Part shown: piece after piece, positions 1-8,975 of the stretch
How the letters are laid out: the number at the start of each line of letters is the position of its first letter
Numbering within the stretch: the stretch's first letter is position 1
Assembly (NCBI GenBank): GCA_963846715.1
Contig: CAWJXA010000002.1
Location: 496,001 to 560,000, forward strand
DNA length: 64,000 nt
Source: Bog-257 sp963846715
GTDB taxonomy: Bacteria; Acidobacteriota; Terriglobia; Terriglobales; Acidobacteriaceae
Direction: 5' to 3'
The notes under the pieces: model-generated
Told to the model about the DNA's origin: nothing
Seen by the model: only the letters and a program-made list of their open reading frames with translations
The model's database searches: none
Made by a program: the position numbers and the translations under genes

Positions 1-138
1 CGATGACGTCAACTAAATGGGCTAAGGACCCAATCGAAAACCACACGCAAGGACACGCGCCTCGTTCCTACTGTAGCAGCATTTCTAACCTTCCTGCCAT
101 TAGTGTAGGCTACTTGATTACCCTGGAAAGCTCCCTCG
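1..138. other. Window edge, no gene recognised
   Basis: No coding region or regulatory signal could be supported here. It is the upstream region of the O-antigen ligase gene that starts at 139. Confidence 0.4.
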
Positions 139-1674
139 ATGGTTCCCGGTCAGCCAATCTCCACTACCGAAATCGCTCATCCGGCGGATGGCAACGGTCC
201 ATTTCCTACGGTGGCAAAATGGGTGCAGCGGTTGGATGGCCTCATCTTTTTCTTCCTCATCCTGTTCGCGATTCTTCTACCCCACTCGATCAAAGGAGCG
301 CGCCATGCCTGGATGGCCGCCGGCTTTCTGTGGCTCGCCAAGCTGGCGATCGAACGCAAGCGTCCGTTTCCGCAAGCTCTTTCCGCGCCCCTGCTGGCCT
401 ATATCGTTTTGAGCGGCATCTCGACCGCGCTCTCTTCCGATCCCTATCTCAGCTGGCCTCGAATGCGGGTCGTTTGCCTGGTGCTGGCAGGAACCGTAGT
501 CGCCCAGAATTTGAGCCGGCTGTCGCAGGTGCGCATCCTGGTTTTGCTGTTGCTGCTTTCCGGACTCGCTGCGGCAGCTTTTACGGGCTGGCAATACACC
601 TACGGCGTAGGCGTACAGGTTAAGCACATTGCGCCGGCGGCTGACTTGCATCGCGCCGGCATGCGCTCCGGCAATATCATCACGACCGTCGACGGCCGCT
701 CTGTGCATAGTCCGGATCGGTTGATCGAGGTGGTGCGGCAAAGCCCACCAGAGAGCATGCTTCGCGTTCAGTATTTAGAAGGGGAGCCATTCCACAAACG
801 TGAAACATTTCTGACCCGCGAAGAGTTTCTGGCGAGCGGCTTGGGCACTCCGTTGCTACCTTTGGCGCGTGGCAAGCCAGGCCGTGCCCAAGGCACGCTC
901 AGGCACTATATCGTCTTCGCGGAAATGCTGATGCAACTTGGCTGCCTGGCGGGGGCCATGTTCCTCGGCACGCAGCCCGGTAAGCTGGGCCTGCGGACGT
1001 TTTTCGCCATCGTGTTTGCGGCGGTAACTGCGACCCTCATGGCTACTCAAACCCGGGCAGACATGGCGGGATTGGCAGCAGGTTGTGTCGTTGCAATCTG
1101 GTTCCTCGGAACCAAGCGGATCCGCATCTGGGCATTCGCGGGCCTGCTTTTGGTGGCGCTCGTCGCCACATCATGGATTCATCACACACGGAAATTGAAC
1201 TGGGTGAGTCCGGCCGATGCCGGGACCCATTTCCGGGTGTTGATGTGGGAAGACGGACTACGCCTCATTCGCCAGCACCCGTGGTTCGGAGTTGGCATCG
1301 ATACTGTCTTTAACCATTGGCAGGAGTGGAATATTCGGGGCTTCTCGATGTATCACGTCATCTACCACTTCCACTCCGATTACATCCAGATCGCGGTAGA
1401 GCGCGGACTTCTTACGCTGGCAGCCTGGTTGTGGTTTGTCGTGGCTTATTTGATCTTTCTGTTTCGCCTGCTGGGGCGGACGCGCCAGCACAGCCGCTTC
1501 GCGACCGGAGTGGTTGCCGGTGTGCTCGCCGCCTTTGTCGGCTACCTGGTGCCCTCGACGGTGCAGTATTGCCTGGGCGACGATCCCCTGGTGATGATCA
1601 TGTTCTTCTACTTCGGTCTGGCAGTCGCGATTGACCGTATGCTCAAGACACCAGGCGCGGTGGACGTTGCGTAA
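139..1674 (+). CDS. O-antigen ligase/polymerase family membrane protein with inserted PDZ-like domain
   Basis: Predicted inner-membrane protein of the Wzy/WaaL O-antigen ligase superfamily, which polymerises or transfers lipid-linked glycans on the periplasmic side. Hydrophobic segments are readable at about residues 34-50, 58-72, 82-97, 109-124 and 131-152, with more after 255. The late periplasmic loop has the family-like stretch YHFHSDYIQIAVERG near residues 407-421. Between the fifth segment and the rest, residues about 155-230 read as a PDZ-like domain (HRAGMRSGNIITTVDGRSV), which is unusual for this family. The gene stands alone and converges on the esterase gene, 33 bases away. The ATG at 139 gives a sensible short cytoplasmic N-terminus. 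The family is well supported; the glycan it acts on is unknown. Confidence 0.8.
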   Translation: MVPGQPISTTEIAHPADGNGPFPTVAKWVQRLDGLIFFFLILFAILLPHSIKGARHAWMAAGFLWLAKLAIERKRPFPQALSAPLLAYIVLSGISTALSSDPYLSWPRMRVVCLVLAGTVVAQNLSRLSQVRILVLLLLLSGLAAAAFTGWQYTYGVGVQVKHIAPAADLHRAGMRSGNIITTVDGRSVHSPDRLIEVVRQSPPESMLRVQYLEGEPFHKRETFLTREEFLASGLGTPLLPLARGKPGRAQGTLRHYIVFAEMLMQLGCLAGAMFLGTQPGKLGLRTFFAIVFAAVTATLMATQTRADMAGLAAGCVVAIWFLGTKRIRIWAFAGLLLVALVATSWIHHTRKLNWVSPADAGTHFRVLMWEDGLRLIRQHPWFGVGIDTVFNHWQEWNIRGFSMYHVIYHFHSDYIQIAVERGLLTLAAWLWFVVAYLIFLFRLLGRTRQHSRFATGVVAGVLAAFVGYLVPSTVQYCLGDDPLVMIMFFYFGLAVAIDRMLKTPGAVDVA

Positions 1675-1707
1675 TGCATGACAGGCATATCCGGTCAGAG
1701 GCAACTA

Positions 1708-2607
1708 CTACTTCTTCGCACCGATGGACTTCCACTGCCATTCGACCACTTCGCCGAAGTGGCGGACTACGAACTGCGCGTCGTGTCCTCCGGGATAGAT
1801 GTGGAACTCATGCGGGACGCCCCGAGACCTCAGCAATTGATCCAATTGCTCTGCTCCCTGTTCGAAGCCATAGTCGTCGTTGTTTCCCACATTGAAGTAG
1901 ATCCTGATGCGCTTCAGGCTTGCGGCGCTATCGTGTCTGGCGAAATAGAAGACATTGTTGCGCTCGAAGTATGCCCGACTAAATGGTGAACCGAAGACGT
2001 CGCCCATCAATGCGCCCGGAGATCCGGCCCCGCCGGAAGCAAAATCTTGTGGCAAGTCCGCCATGAGCGCCGGCATCTGCGCACTCACAGCAACGAATTC
2101 GTCCGGATACTTGAAAGCCAGCCGTAACGCTCCATACCCGCCCATCGAAACTCCGGTGATACCGCGCGTCGCCCACGTACCCTCGACACGATACTTCTTC
2201 TCCATCTGCGGCATGAACTCCTTCATGAAGAAGTCCTCGTACTTCACTTTGCTGTCCGCCGAATTGATATAGAACGTGTGCCCTGCGCTCGGCGCCAGGA
2301 CGACGAAGTCTCCGACCTTACCCTGCCGGCGCAACTCAGAAATCACATCCCAGCCGCCGAAGTTCAGCAGCGACTGCTCGTTGTCGCCGAGACCGTGCAG
2401 GTAGTAAAGCACCGGATACTGGCGCGTCTTGTCGCGATCGAAGCTGTCCGGCAGAAAGGCACAATACCGTACTGAACGAGCCAAAATCTGCGAGTGAATA
2501 ACCGAACACTCAGCTCGGCCTTGCGCATGGAGTGAGGGCGCCAAGCACAAAACAAACAGCGCGATGGCAATCTGCAGGAATGAAAACCTGGGTTCGGATC
2601 GGGTCAT
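1708..2607 (-). CDS. Secreted alpha/beta-hydrolase esterase
   Basis: A 299-residue esterase of the esterase-D/S-formylglutathione hydrolase-like group. An N-terminal signal peptide ends near residue 28 (LAPSLHAQG). The nucleophile elbow GVSMGGYGAL places the catalytic Ser at 154. An oxyanion HGLGD motif lies at 71-75, and YPGGHDAQF near the C-terminus supplies the His. It starts three bases after the stop of the ABC permease gene, so it is probably the last gene of that transporter operon. The substrate is not evident; acyl esters of sugars or peptides are typical for the family. Confidence 0.8.
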   Translation of the reverse strand: MTRSEPRFSFLQIAIALFVLCLAPSLHAQGRAECSVIHSQILARSVRYCAFLPDSFDRDKTRQYPVLYYLHGLGDNEQSLLNFGGWDVISELRRQGKVGDFVVLAPSAGHTFYINSADSKVKYEDFFMKEFMPQMEKKYRVEGTWATRGITGVSMGGYGALRLAFKYPDEFVAVSAQMPALMADLPQDFASGGAGSPGALMGDVFGSPFSRAYFERNNVFYFARHDSAASLKRIRIYFNVGNNDDYGFEQGAEQLDQLLRSRGVPHEFHIYPGGHDAQFVVRHFGEVVEWQWKSIGAKK

Positions 2608-2610
2608 TGG

Positions 2611-3999
2611 TTATTCGTACTTCAAGGTCTGCACCGGATCGAGTTTGGCGGCCCGGCTCGCTGGATAGAGTCCCGCCAGCAAACTCACCACAATCGAGAA
2701 CGCGATGGCGGCACCGATTAGCCACGACGGCAGTATCCAGACCGCCTCAGCCGGCAACTGGTGGCGATGCAAGTAGATTCCCGTTCCCAGGTTGATCGCC
2801 TTGCCTATGGCAAACCCCAGTGCAATGCCGAGTAACCCGCCGAAAAAGCCCATGGCTCCGGCCTCCGCAAAAAACAGACGCTTCACGTCGCGGTCGCTCG
2901 CGCCGATTGCCTTCATCACGCCAATCTCGCGACGGCGCTCGAGCACCGCCATCACCAGGGTGTTGATTATCGCCAGCGTCGCCACGGCCAGCGCCAGCGA
3001 GCCAAAGATGCCCAGGAATAGATCGAGCACGGTAAAAAATCGCCGCAAGCTCTTGGTAGCATCGAGCACCGAGAACGTGCGGAAGCCCATCTTGTTAATG
3101 GCATCCTGAACCTGCGCAACTTTGCCAGGGTCCTTCACGCGCACGGTGAGCGTCATGTAGGTCTTCCCTCCGCCGCCGCGCAGCGAGCTGCGCATATCAG
3201 TGAATTGCGCCATATTGAGCTTCTCGGTGACATCGACTGGCAGGAAGATGCGCCCTCGAGACACCGTCCGCATTCCACCATACGGCTCCTCTTCGATGAT
3301 GCCGACCACTTTCAGCTTCTGTGTCTTGCGCACGACTGAGAAGCCGTAGTCATCACCTGATGTTGAAGCAGCTCCGCCGGCCGGTGTCCCAGACAGTTGC
3401 GGACGGCCGGTCGAATCCGAATCGGTAGCAAGCGCCTGGCGCTCTCCATACCGCAGCGTCACGTCCTGGCCAATCAGCCCCTGGGGATTTTTGGGATCAA
3501 TTTCCTTCGCAAAATCATTCAGCAGGATCACTTCCTCTGCCAATGGGCCGGAGAAAAACTTGCCTTGCAGATTGTCGAAGGCCTCGTTCTCACGTGCCGA
3601 CATCGGCAACCCGGTCACGAACCCGAAGTGCGCCTCGCCACCGGAAATAATCTCGCCCATCACGCGGATCTCAGGTTCGACTTCGGTGACGTACTGCAAA
3701 TGGGTCATCTTGTCGCGTGCTGACTCGTCGATTACAGGAGCGTTTTCCGGATGGTCGGTCTTTTGGTCATCTTCCTTGTCGAAGCCGCGGAAATCTTGCT
3801 TCGAAGTAACAAACACCGTATCGAACATTCCCGAGCCGGCTAGACGCCGCGTCGCCAGCTGCTGCAGGCCTACCCCTAGAGACAGCATTGCGACGAGCGA
3901 GGCGACCCCGACCGAAATCCCGACAGTAGTCAGCCCATTGCGCAGTTTTGATTGCCGCAAATTGCGCACTGCGAGCTCGAACAGATCGTAGCCCTTCAC
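2611..3999 (-). CDS. MacB/FtsX-type ABC transporter permease
   Basis: A 462-residue permease of the MacB/LolC/FtsX class. One N-terminal transmembrane helix (about 20-45) is followed by a large periplasmic domain (about 50-330), and three helices at the C-terminus (LGIFGSLALAVATLAIINTL, then about 375-400 and 425-450). The end, ASRAAKLDPVQTLKYE, is the usual MacB tail. Its start overlaps the stop of the ATPase gene by four bases (ATGA), so the two are co-translated. Such pairs move lipoproteins, peptides or antibiotics, or do mechanical work at the envelope rather than translocating through the membrane. The ATPase is a separate gene here, unlike classical single-chain MacB. Confidence 0.88.
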   Translation of the reverse strand: MKGYDLFELAVRNLRQSKLRNGLTTVGISVGVASLVAMLSLGVGLQQLATRRLAGSGMFDTVFVTSKQDFRGFDKEDDQKTDHPENAPVIDESARDKMTHLQYVTEVEPEIRVMGEIISGGEAHFGFVTGLPMSARENEAFDNLQGKFFSGPLAEEVILLNDFAKEIDPKNPQGLIGQDVTLRYGERQALATDSDSTGRPQLSGTPAGGAASTSGDDYGFSVVRKTQKLKVVGIIEEEPYGGMRTVSRGRIFLPVDVTEKLNMAQFTDMRSSLRGGGGKTYMTLTVRVKDPGKVAQVQDAINKMGFRTFSVLDATKSLRRFFTVLDLFLGIFGSLALAVATLAIINTLVMAVLERRREIGVMKAIGASDRDVKRLFFAEAGAMGFFGGLLGIALGFAIGKAINLGTGIYLHRHQLPAEAVWILPSWLIGAAIAFSIVVSLLAGLYPASRAAKLDPVQTLKYE

Positions 4000-4712
4000 G
4001 CCAGGGCCTCCTGCGATAGCAGCTTGCCATCAGCGAGGAATACCAGCCGCTGCGCAAATCGTTCCGCCAGGGCGCGCTCGTGTGTGACCATCACAACCGT
4101 CATTCCCAGCGAAAGGCTCAAGTCACGAATCAGGTTCAAAATGTCCTCGCCAGTGCGGCTGTCCAGATTTCCTGTAGGCTCATCGGCCAACAGAAGTGAG
4201 GGACGATTGGCCAGCGCTCGCGCTAGCGAAACTCGCTGCTGCTCTCCGCCAGATAGCTCCGAAGGCCGATGCTCCAGACGCTTGCCCAGCCCGACGCGCT
4301 CCAGCGACTCGCGCACGCGCTCCGCCCGCTCCGTACGCTCCACTTCCGCAAAGCGCATGGGTAGCTCAACATTCTCGGTGATCGTCATAGACGGAATGAG
4401 GTGAAATGCCTGGAAGACCATGCCGACATCGTTGCGGCGATATGCCGCGAGCTCTTCTGATGACATCTTCGCCAAGTCACGGTCCCGGACGACTACCGAG
4501 CCCGAACTTGGCCGGTCGAGTCCCGCCAGCAGATTCAGCAATGTGGATTTTCCGGAGCCCGACTGTCCCAGCAACGCAACGAATTCGCCGCGGTCGATGG
4601 TAAGGGAGATGCCGTCTACAGCGCGGATCGTGCCACCGCCCATTGGGTAATAGCGACACACGTCTGACGTTCGCACCGCGGGCGAAACCTTGGAGCTTGG
4701 AAAAGAATTCAT
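3996..4712 (-). CDS. MacB/LolD-type ABC transporter ATPase
   Basis: A 238-residue ABC ATPase that powers the adjoining permease. Walker A is GQSGSGKST, the signature is LSGGEQQRVSLARAL, Walker B is LLLADEPTGNLD and the switch His lies in VMVTHE. The length and the ENVELPM stretch after the Q-loop are typical of the LolD/MacB/FtsE branch. It is the first gene of a three-gene minus-strand operon (ATPase, permease, esterase). The ATG at 4712 places about 25 residues before the first core strand, which is normal. Confidence 0.92.
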   Translation of the reverse strand: MNSFPSSKVSPAVRTSDVCRYYPMGGGTIRAVDGISLTIDRGEFVALLGQSGSGKSTLLNLLAGLDRPSSGSVVVRDRDLAKMSSEELAAYRRNDVGMVFQAFHLIPSMTITENVELPMRFAEVERTERAERVRESLERVGLGKRLEHRPSELSGGEQQRVSLARALANRPSLLLADEPTGNLDSRTGEDILNLIRDLSLSLGMTVVMVTHERALAERFAQRLVFLADGKLLSQEALA

Positions 4713-4787
4713 GGGTACTCAATTCGATGCTACTACGGCACGCCTCGGCGCACAGCGTCCGCACATTCACGCGCGCTTGCTGATACG

Positions 4788-4810
4788 AAAAAGGGAGCGC
4801 GCAGGCTCCC
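4788..4810 (-). terminator. Rho-independent terminator of the thiolase gene
   Basis: On the minus strand GGGAGC pairs with GCTCCC around a six-base loop and is followed by five T residues. It lies about 40 bases after the stop of the thiolase gene and before the ABC operon. Confidence 0.8.
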
Positions 4811-4850
4811 TTGTTTGTGTAACGATTTGTAAACGGTTTCGTGTCGGGAG

Positions 4851-6035
4851 CTATCGCTCTACCGCCAAGCCCACCGCATTGCCGCCGCCGAGGCATAGCG
4901 CAGCGATTCCCTTGTGCACGTCGCGGCGGATCATCTCGTACAGTAGAGTCGTTAGGATACGTGCCCCCGTGGCACCAATCGGATGTCCCAATGCCACCGC
5001 GCCACCATTGACGTTGACTTTGTTCAGGTCGATGCCGAGCTCGCGTGTCACAGCGATAGCCGCCACCGCAAACGCTTCGTTGATCTCGTATAGGTCCACG
5101 TCTTCGTTCTTCCAGCCTGTTTTCTTCCACAGTTGGCGAACAGTTTCCACCGGCGCCATCATCACCCACGCCGGAGCAATACCGCTGGTGGCCTGCGCCA
5201 CGATGCGCGCCATCGGCTTAAGTCCGAGTTCCCTCGCCTTACCTGCCGGCATCACCACTAACGCGGCAGCGCCGTCGTTCACGCCCGGAGCATTCCCGGC
5301 CGTCACCGTGCCGTCCTTTTTGAACGCAGGTTTCAGTGCCCGCAATGCTTCTGCAGTTGTGTCCTCCCGCGGCCCTTCGTCTTTGGTGAACCACACCGGC
5401 TCCGCGCCTTTTTTCTTCGACGGCAACTCCACTGGCACAATCTGGTCCTTGAAACGACACTCCCGGATCGCACTCAGCGCCTTACGATGCGAATTGAGTG
5501 CGTACTCATCCTGTTCCTCGCGTGTGATGTGATATTTCTCAGCCACATTCTCGCCCGTGGTGCCCATGTGATAGTCGTTGTAGACATCCCAGAGGCCATC
5601 GTGAACCATGGCATCGATTACCTTCTGATCGCCGAGGCGAAATCCTCTGCGCGCCTGCTGCAGAAGATAGGGAGCATTGGTCATGCTCTCCATTCCGCCG
5701 GCGACCACGATTCCGGAGTTTCCGGTTTGAATTGCCTGCTGGGCGAGGGCGACTGCCTTCAGCCCTGAGCCGCAAACCTTGTTGATGGTCATCGCGCTGA
5801 CACGGTCCGGCAGTCCGCCATTCAGCGCAGCCTGGCGTGCCGGGTTCTGACCGAGGCCTGCAGATACTACGTTTCCCATGATGCACTCATCGACGCTGCC
5901 GGGATCAATGCCGGCACGCTTGACGACCTCGCGGACCACGATTGCTCCCAACTGCGGCGCGGTCAAGTCGGAGAGAGCGCCTTGAAATTTCCCAACCGGC
6001 GTCCGTACCGCCGACACAATCACTACGTCATCCAT
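4851..6035 (-). CDS. Acetyl-CoA C-acetyltransferase (thiolase)
   Basis: A 394-residue thiolase condensing two acetyl-CoA, or cleaving 3-ketoacyl-CoA. The acylated Cys is C88 in NKVCGSGLKA. The His lies in NGGAVALGHPIGATG and the second Cys in ALCLGGGNAVG, so all catalytic residues are present. The reading frame stays open upstream to 6221, but homology begins at MDDVVIVSAVRTPVG. The ATG at 6035 gives the family length and leaves a 64-base gap to the divergent CPBP protease gene for promoters. A strong terminator follows. Biosynthetic and degradative roles cannot be told apart from sequence alone. Confidence 0.92.
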   Translation of the reverse strand: MDDVVIVSAVRTPVGKFQGALSDLTAPQLGAIVVREVVKRAGIDPGSVDECIMGNVVSAGLGQNPARQAALNGGLPDRVSAMTINKVCGSGLKAVALAQQAIQTGNSGIVVAGGMESMTNAPYLLQQARRGFRLGDQKVIDAMVHDGLWDVYNDYHMGTTGENVAEKYHITREEQDEYALNSHRKALSAIRECRFKDQIVPVELPSKKKGAEPVWFTKDEGPREDTTAEALRALKPAFKKDGTVTAGNAPGVNDGAAALVVMPAGKARELGLKPMARIVAQATSGIAPAWVMMAPVETVRQLWKKTGWKNEDVDLYEINEAFAVAAIAVTRELGIDLNKVNVNGGAVALGHPIGATGARILTTLLYEMIRRDVHKGIAALCLGGGNAVGLAVER

Positions 6036-6099
6036 AAATGCGTTACCCCATTCCGGATCGAAGAAAAGCCGATGCCGAACATTATAAGATGGCTTTACT

Positions 6100-6837
6100 T
6101 TGCTTCCCGACGCACAAATCCAAACCGAGACCGGCGAGGCCTCAGCTCTCGAGAACCGCCTGCTCGCTCCCTGGTGGCACACCACCTTGTTGATTGCCCT
6201 GCTGCTGTTGGCCTCCCTCAACGGAACTCGTGGTCAGCATCCTCTCGCCAACCGCAGCAAGCTGTCGCAATATTTATGGGGCATCGCCTGGGAGTGGATC
6301 CTGCTGGGATTCACCTGGCTCGGCGTTCGCAAACGCATTTCACTGCGCGCGCTGATTGGCGGACGCTGGATGAACATGGAACAGTTCCTGCGTGACGTGC
6401 TTTACGCCGCAGCGTTCTGGGTTTGCGCATTGGCCGTCCTCGGGCTTGGCGCCGAGCTTATGCATCTCGATCAGGCCGGCAAAATTGAAAGTATGAGGAA
6501 ACAGCTCGGCTTTCTCACTCCTGGATCGCACCTTGAACTGGCCGTATGGTTCTGTTTGAGCGCCACTGCCGGCTTTTGCGAAGAGATCATCTTCCGCGGT
6601 TATCTGCAGCGTCAGCTTGCCGCGTTCGGCAAATCGACGCTGCTTGGCGTGCTGCTGTCGGCTGCAATATTTGGCGCTTCACACGGCTACGAAGGCGCCG
6701 CGCGCATGCTGCTGATCGGAATTTATGGATTATTGTTTGGGCTCCTCGCGTGGTGGCGCAAGAGCCTTCGTCCGGGAATGATGGCGCACGCATGGCACGA
6801 CGCGTTCAGCGGCGTTATTTTGCGAATGCTGAAATAG
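6100..6837 (+). CDS. CPBP family intramembrane metalloprotease
   Basis: A 245-residue multi-pass protein of the CPBP (CAAX protease and bacteriocin-processing, Abi) family. The three hallmark motifs are present: EEIIFRG with E161, E162 and R166; a FGASH motif near residue 198; and MAHAWHD near 229. About six hydrophobic segments are visible. The frame has a stop at 6085 and the first usable start is a TTG at 6100. Substrates are unknown; relatives process prenylated proteins, bacteriocins or signalling proteins in the membrane. It is transcribed divergently from the thiolase gene. Confidence 0.85.
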   Translation: MLPDAQIQTETGEASALENRLLAPWWHTTLLIALLLLASLNGTRGQHPLANRSKLSQYLWGIAWEWILLGFTWLGVRKRISLRALIGGRWMNMEQFLRDVLYAAAFWVCALAVLGLGAELMHLDQAGKIESMRKQLGFLTPGSHLELAVWFCLSATAGFCEEIIFRGYLQRQLAAFGKSTLLGVLLSAAIFGASHGYEGAARMLLIGIYGLLFGLLAWWRKSLRPGMMAHAWHDAFSGVILRMLK

Positions 6838-6978
6838 CCAGTGTTTATGCGGCCTTCACGCAAGTGCAATGTTGACGGTGCGATCGCTTTGGGCGAGCGA
6901 CAAAGTTTTTTCTGGCCGCGAAACGCATGCACGCCGCCGCGCATCGTCGAGAACGACAGATTGCTGTGCGTTTTTTGC

Positions 6979-7007
6979 TTGACTATTTTTTTCAATGACT
7001 CTATACA
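6979..7007 (+). promoter_or_regulatory. Strong sigma-70-type promoter
   Basis: TTGACT (6979-6984) and TATACA (7002-7007) are separated by exactly 17 bases in an AT-rich stretch that stands out from its surroundings. Transcription would start near 7014, leaving a leader of about 60 bases before the microprotein gene. Confidence 0.75.
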
Positions 7008-7073
7008 ACTAACAAATTGCGATGAAATTTGAATCGCAATATTCCATGACAAATGGAAGGGAGAATAGAAACC

Positions 7074-7127
7074 ATGGCAACTAAGAAAAAGGCAACCAAG
7101 AAGGCAGCCAAGAAGAAAAAGAAGTAG
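7074..7127 (+). CDS. Lysine-rich 17-residue microprotein (histone H1-tail-like)
   Basis: A tiny open frame encoding MATKKKATKKAAKKKKK. Eleven of its 17 residues are lysine and the rest are small (Ala, Thr), like the C-terminal tail of eukaryotic histone H1 or of bacterial H1-like proteins. A strong ribosome-binding site (GGAAGGGAG) lies upstream, a consensus-like promoter is at 6979-7007 and a clean intrinsic terminator follows 22 bases after the stop. Such a peptide would be expected to bind DNA or RNA, or to act as a polycation, but no function can be assigned. Its complete transcription unit makes it more than a chance frame. Confidence 0.7.
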   Translation: MATKKKATKKAAKKKKK

Positions 7128-7148
7128 CTGCTGCTTTTCACTCAAACC

Positions 7149-7175
7149 GGGGCGCGCAAGCGCCCCTTTCTTCTT
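7149..7175 (+). terminator. Rho-independent terminator of the microprotein gene
   Basis: GGGGCGC (7149-7155) pairs perfectly with GCGCCCC (7160-7166) around a GCAA tetraloop and is followed by a T-rich run, TTTCTTCTT. Confidence 0.9.
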
Positions 7176-7238
7176 GATCATGGAACGGTAGCTACGTTGT
7201 TCTCAGTTCCTGATTGATTCTTGCTCCTGATGACACCA

Positions 7239-7266
7239 AAAACGAGGCCCTGCCAGGCAGGGCCTC
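7239..7266 (-). terminator. Rho-independent terminator of the first sedolisin gene
   Basis: An 11-base perfect inverted repeat (7244-7254 and 7256-7266) with a one-base centre. On the minus strand it is followed by a run of five T residues. It lies 35 bases past the stop of the sedolisin gene. Confidence 0.8.
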
Positions 7267-7301
7267 CGTTGAAAACAGCAATGTAGATCAGTCGCCGCGG
7301 T

Positions 7302-8704
7302 TCAGTGCCCGCTATAGCCGAGCGGAGTTCCGATGCCGGTGCATTGGTCCCAACCGGGAGTGACCGGACAGCTGTTCGTGCCGGTTGAAACATCGTAAAA
7401 ATGCGCTGACTTCGTTGCTACCGTAAACAGCTCAGAGTACATGAACGCATTCTGTTCGTTCGTGTATTGCGCGGTCGTCGGGCCACTGTGCGGCCCTTGT
7501 CCTAATTTGTTTCCGGCAATGTTGACGGCTCCGGCCAATAGGGGGGATGCCAGACTCGTGCCCCCGACCTGGAACCAAGGGCCCCCTCCACAGGAATTGC
7601 AGTAAACTCCCACCCCGCTGTTGGGATCGGCGTCGGCAGAGATGTCGGGCGTCTGCCGTGCCGTCTGCCCGAACTGCGCGTACTGAAAATTGACCCAGGG
7701 CCCCATCCCAACGGGAAATGCGGCGCCCCAGGTTTCCTGGGAGCTGACGCCACCTCCGGAACCACTCCAGCAGCTTTGGGTGGTGAAATTTCCCGTCGTC
7801 ATGTCACGGTTAATAGTCGTGCCTCCTGCGGAGACGACCCACGGGGATGAACTAGGGTATTGCGCACCACATCCATTGTCGCCGGCCGAGGCGAAATAGA
7901 CGATTCTGTCCCAGTAGCCGTTAGTGCAGCCTGTGTCCCCAGGCAGACAAGCTTTGAAGAAGTTTGTGTCGTAGCTGGTTTCGCCCGGGAATTCGCTGCC
8001 GCCCCAGCTGTTGGAGATATCACCCCCCCCGGCCGCCTTCACCAACTTGCCCGCCGCAAGTTCCGCGTAGAAGAGGTCGTTGTAACTGTTAGAGCAAGCC
8101 TCTACCAAGTAAATATGCGCCGTCTCCGCCATCGAGAAGGCCCACTCGATGTCGAGCGATTCCTCTAAGGCCCAGCCTTGGTCGGGCGGTACGTTCGCGC
8201 AGCTGGCGCCGCTATACCCGTGTGATGTGTCGACCTTGATCTGAGTGAAGTTGGGCGTTGCAAGCTGTACTGACGTGCAAAAAAAGCCAGATCAGAGGCG
8301 GCAGTCGGGTCATCGAAGGCATCCACCAGAGCAATCGCACCCCAACCACCGACTGCATGACGAGTACCGAGGCGGCTTTTATTACATGAAAGATAAGGAT
8401 CCCCTGAAGCAGAACTAATGAGTCCCAGAAGGCACTGCATCGTCGAGGGGGTCTCCTCCTGAGAAAAATCCGGACTCGGCGCTCCCACAGGCCTGCCGCC
8501 GGTCGGGCTGTAAAGCACGTAGTTGGTGTGGGCGAATTTGCCCAAGTCCTGTGGCCGCTCGATGCTGCTGGGCGGATAGTAAACGTTTGCCGCGCCTCTT
8601 TGCGCCGCCGCCGGCTGCACCAGGCTGAATGCTAACACCAATACGCCGGTTATCGCCGCTTGCGCTGAATACCGGAATCTGCACTGAAGTAGTTTTATCG
8701 TCAT
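7302..8704 (-). pseudogene. Secreted S53 (sedolisin/kumamolisin) peptidase, frameshifted
   Basis: Acidic serine peptidase of MEROPS family S53. The 5' part (from ATG 8704, Shine-Dalgarno AGGAG) has a signal peptide ending near AAAQ and runs through GGWGAIALVDAFDDPTAASDL. The rest is in another frame and carries EESLDIEWA (Glu and Asp of the catalytic triad), SAGDNGCG (oxyanion Asp) and GGTSLASP (nucleophile Ser). Homology is continuous if one base is restored near 8260 (FARQYSL then ATPNFT). There is no long kumamolisin pro-domain; only about 100 residues precede the catalytic core. It may be a true pseudogene or an assembly indel. A terminator follows at 7239-7266. Confidence 0.8.
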
Positions 8705-8936
8705 CGTATTCTCCTATGTAGCAGGGCCTACCTGCGTTGAAGCAGAAAGGCGTGTAACCATGCACGGCTAGCTGGACAGCCGAGCGATTCACGTGCCATA
8801 AAATGCCAATCTCAAGTGCCTAAGCCGGCCCATCTGCTTCTAGAGCCAAATGCTCAACTTTCTGGCAGCACAGGGGAAGGGTGAGAGTCGGGGAGAAATG
8901 CACTTTTGCATCAAATTCCTGCAGAGTCAAGTGAAT
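8705..8936. other. Intergenic, nothing recognised
   Basis: The region between the sedolisin start, whose ribosome-binding site lies just upstream of 8704, and the first insertion-sequence remnant. No gene or clear signal was seen. Confidence 0.4.
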
Positions 8937-8975
8937 TGTGCGGACGCGGCAAGTCTCCGTCATTTTCGCGGAGTG

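Noticed and set aside
6036..6221. N-terminal extension of the first thiolase
   Set aside because: The frame is open, but the extra 62 residues lack thiolase similarity and run over the promoter and start of the divergent CPBP gene.
8279..8285. Run of seven A (T on the gene strand) in phase for -1 programmed frameshifting in the first sedolisin
   Set aside because: T_TTT_TTT is in the right phase, but homology (FARQYSL then ATPNFT) places the frame change about 20-25 bases downstream, at about 8260. A simple indel explains it better. Not fully excluded.
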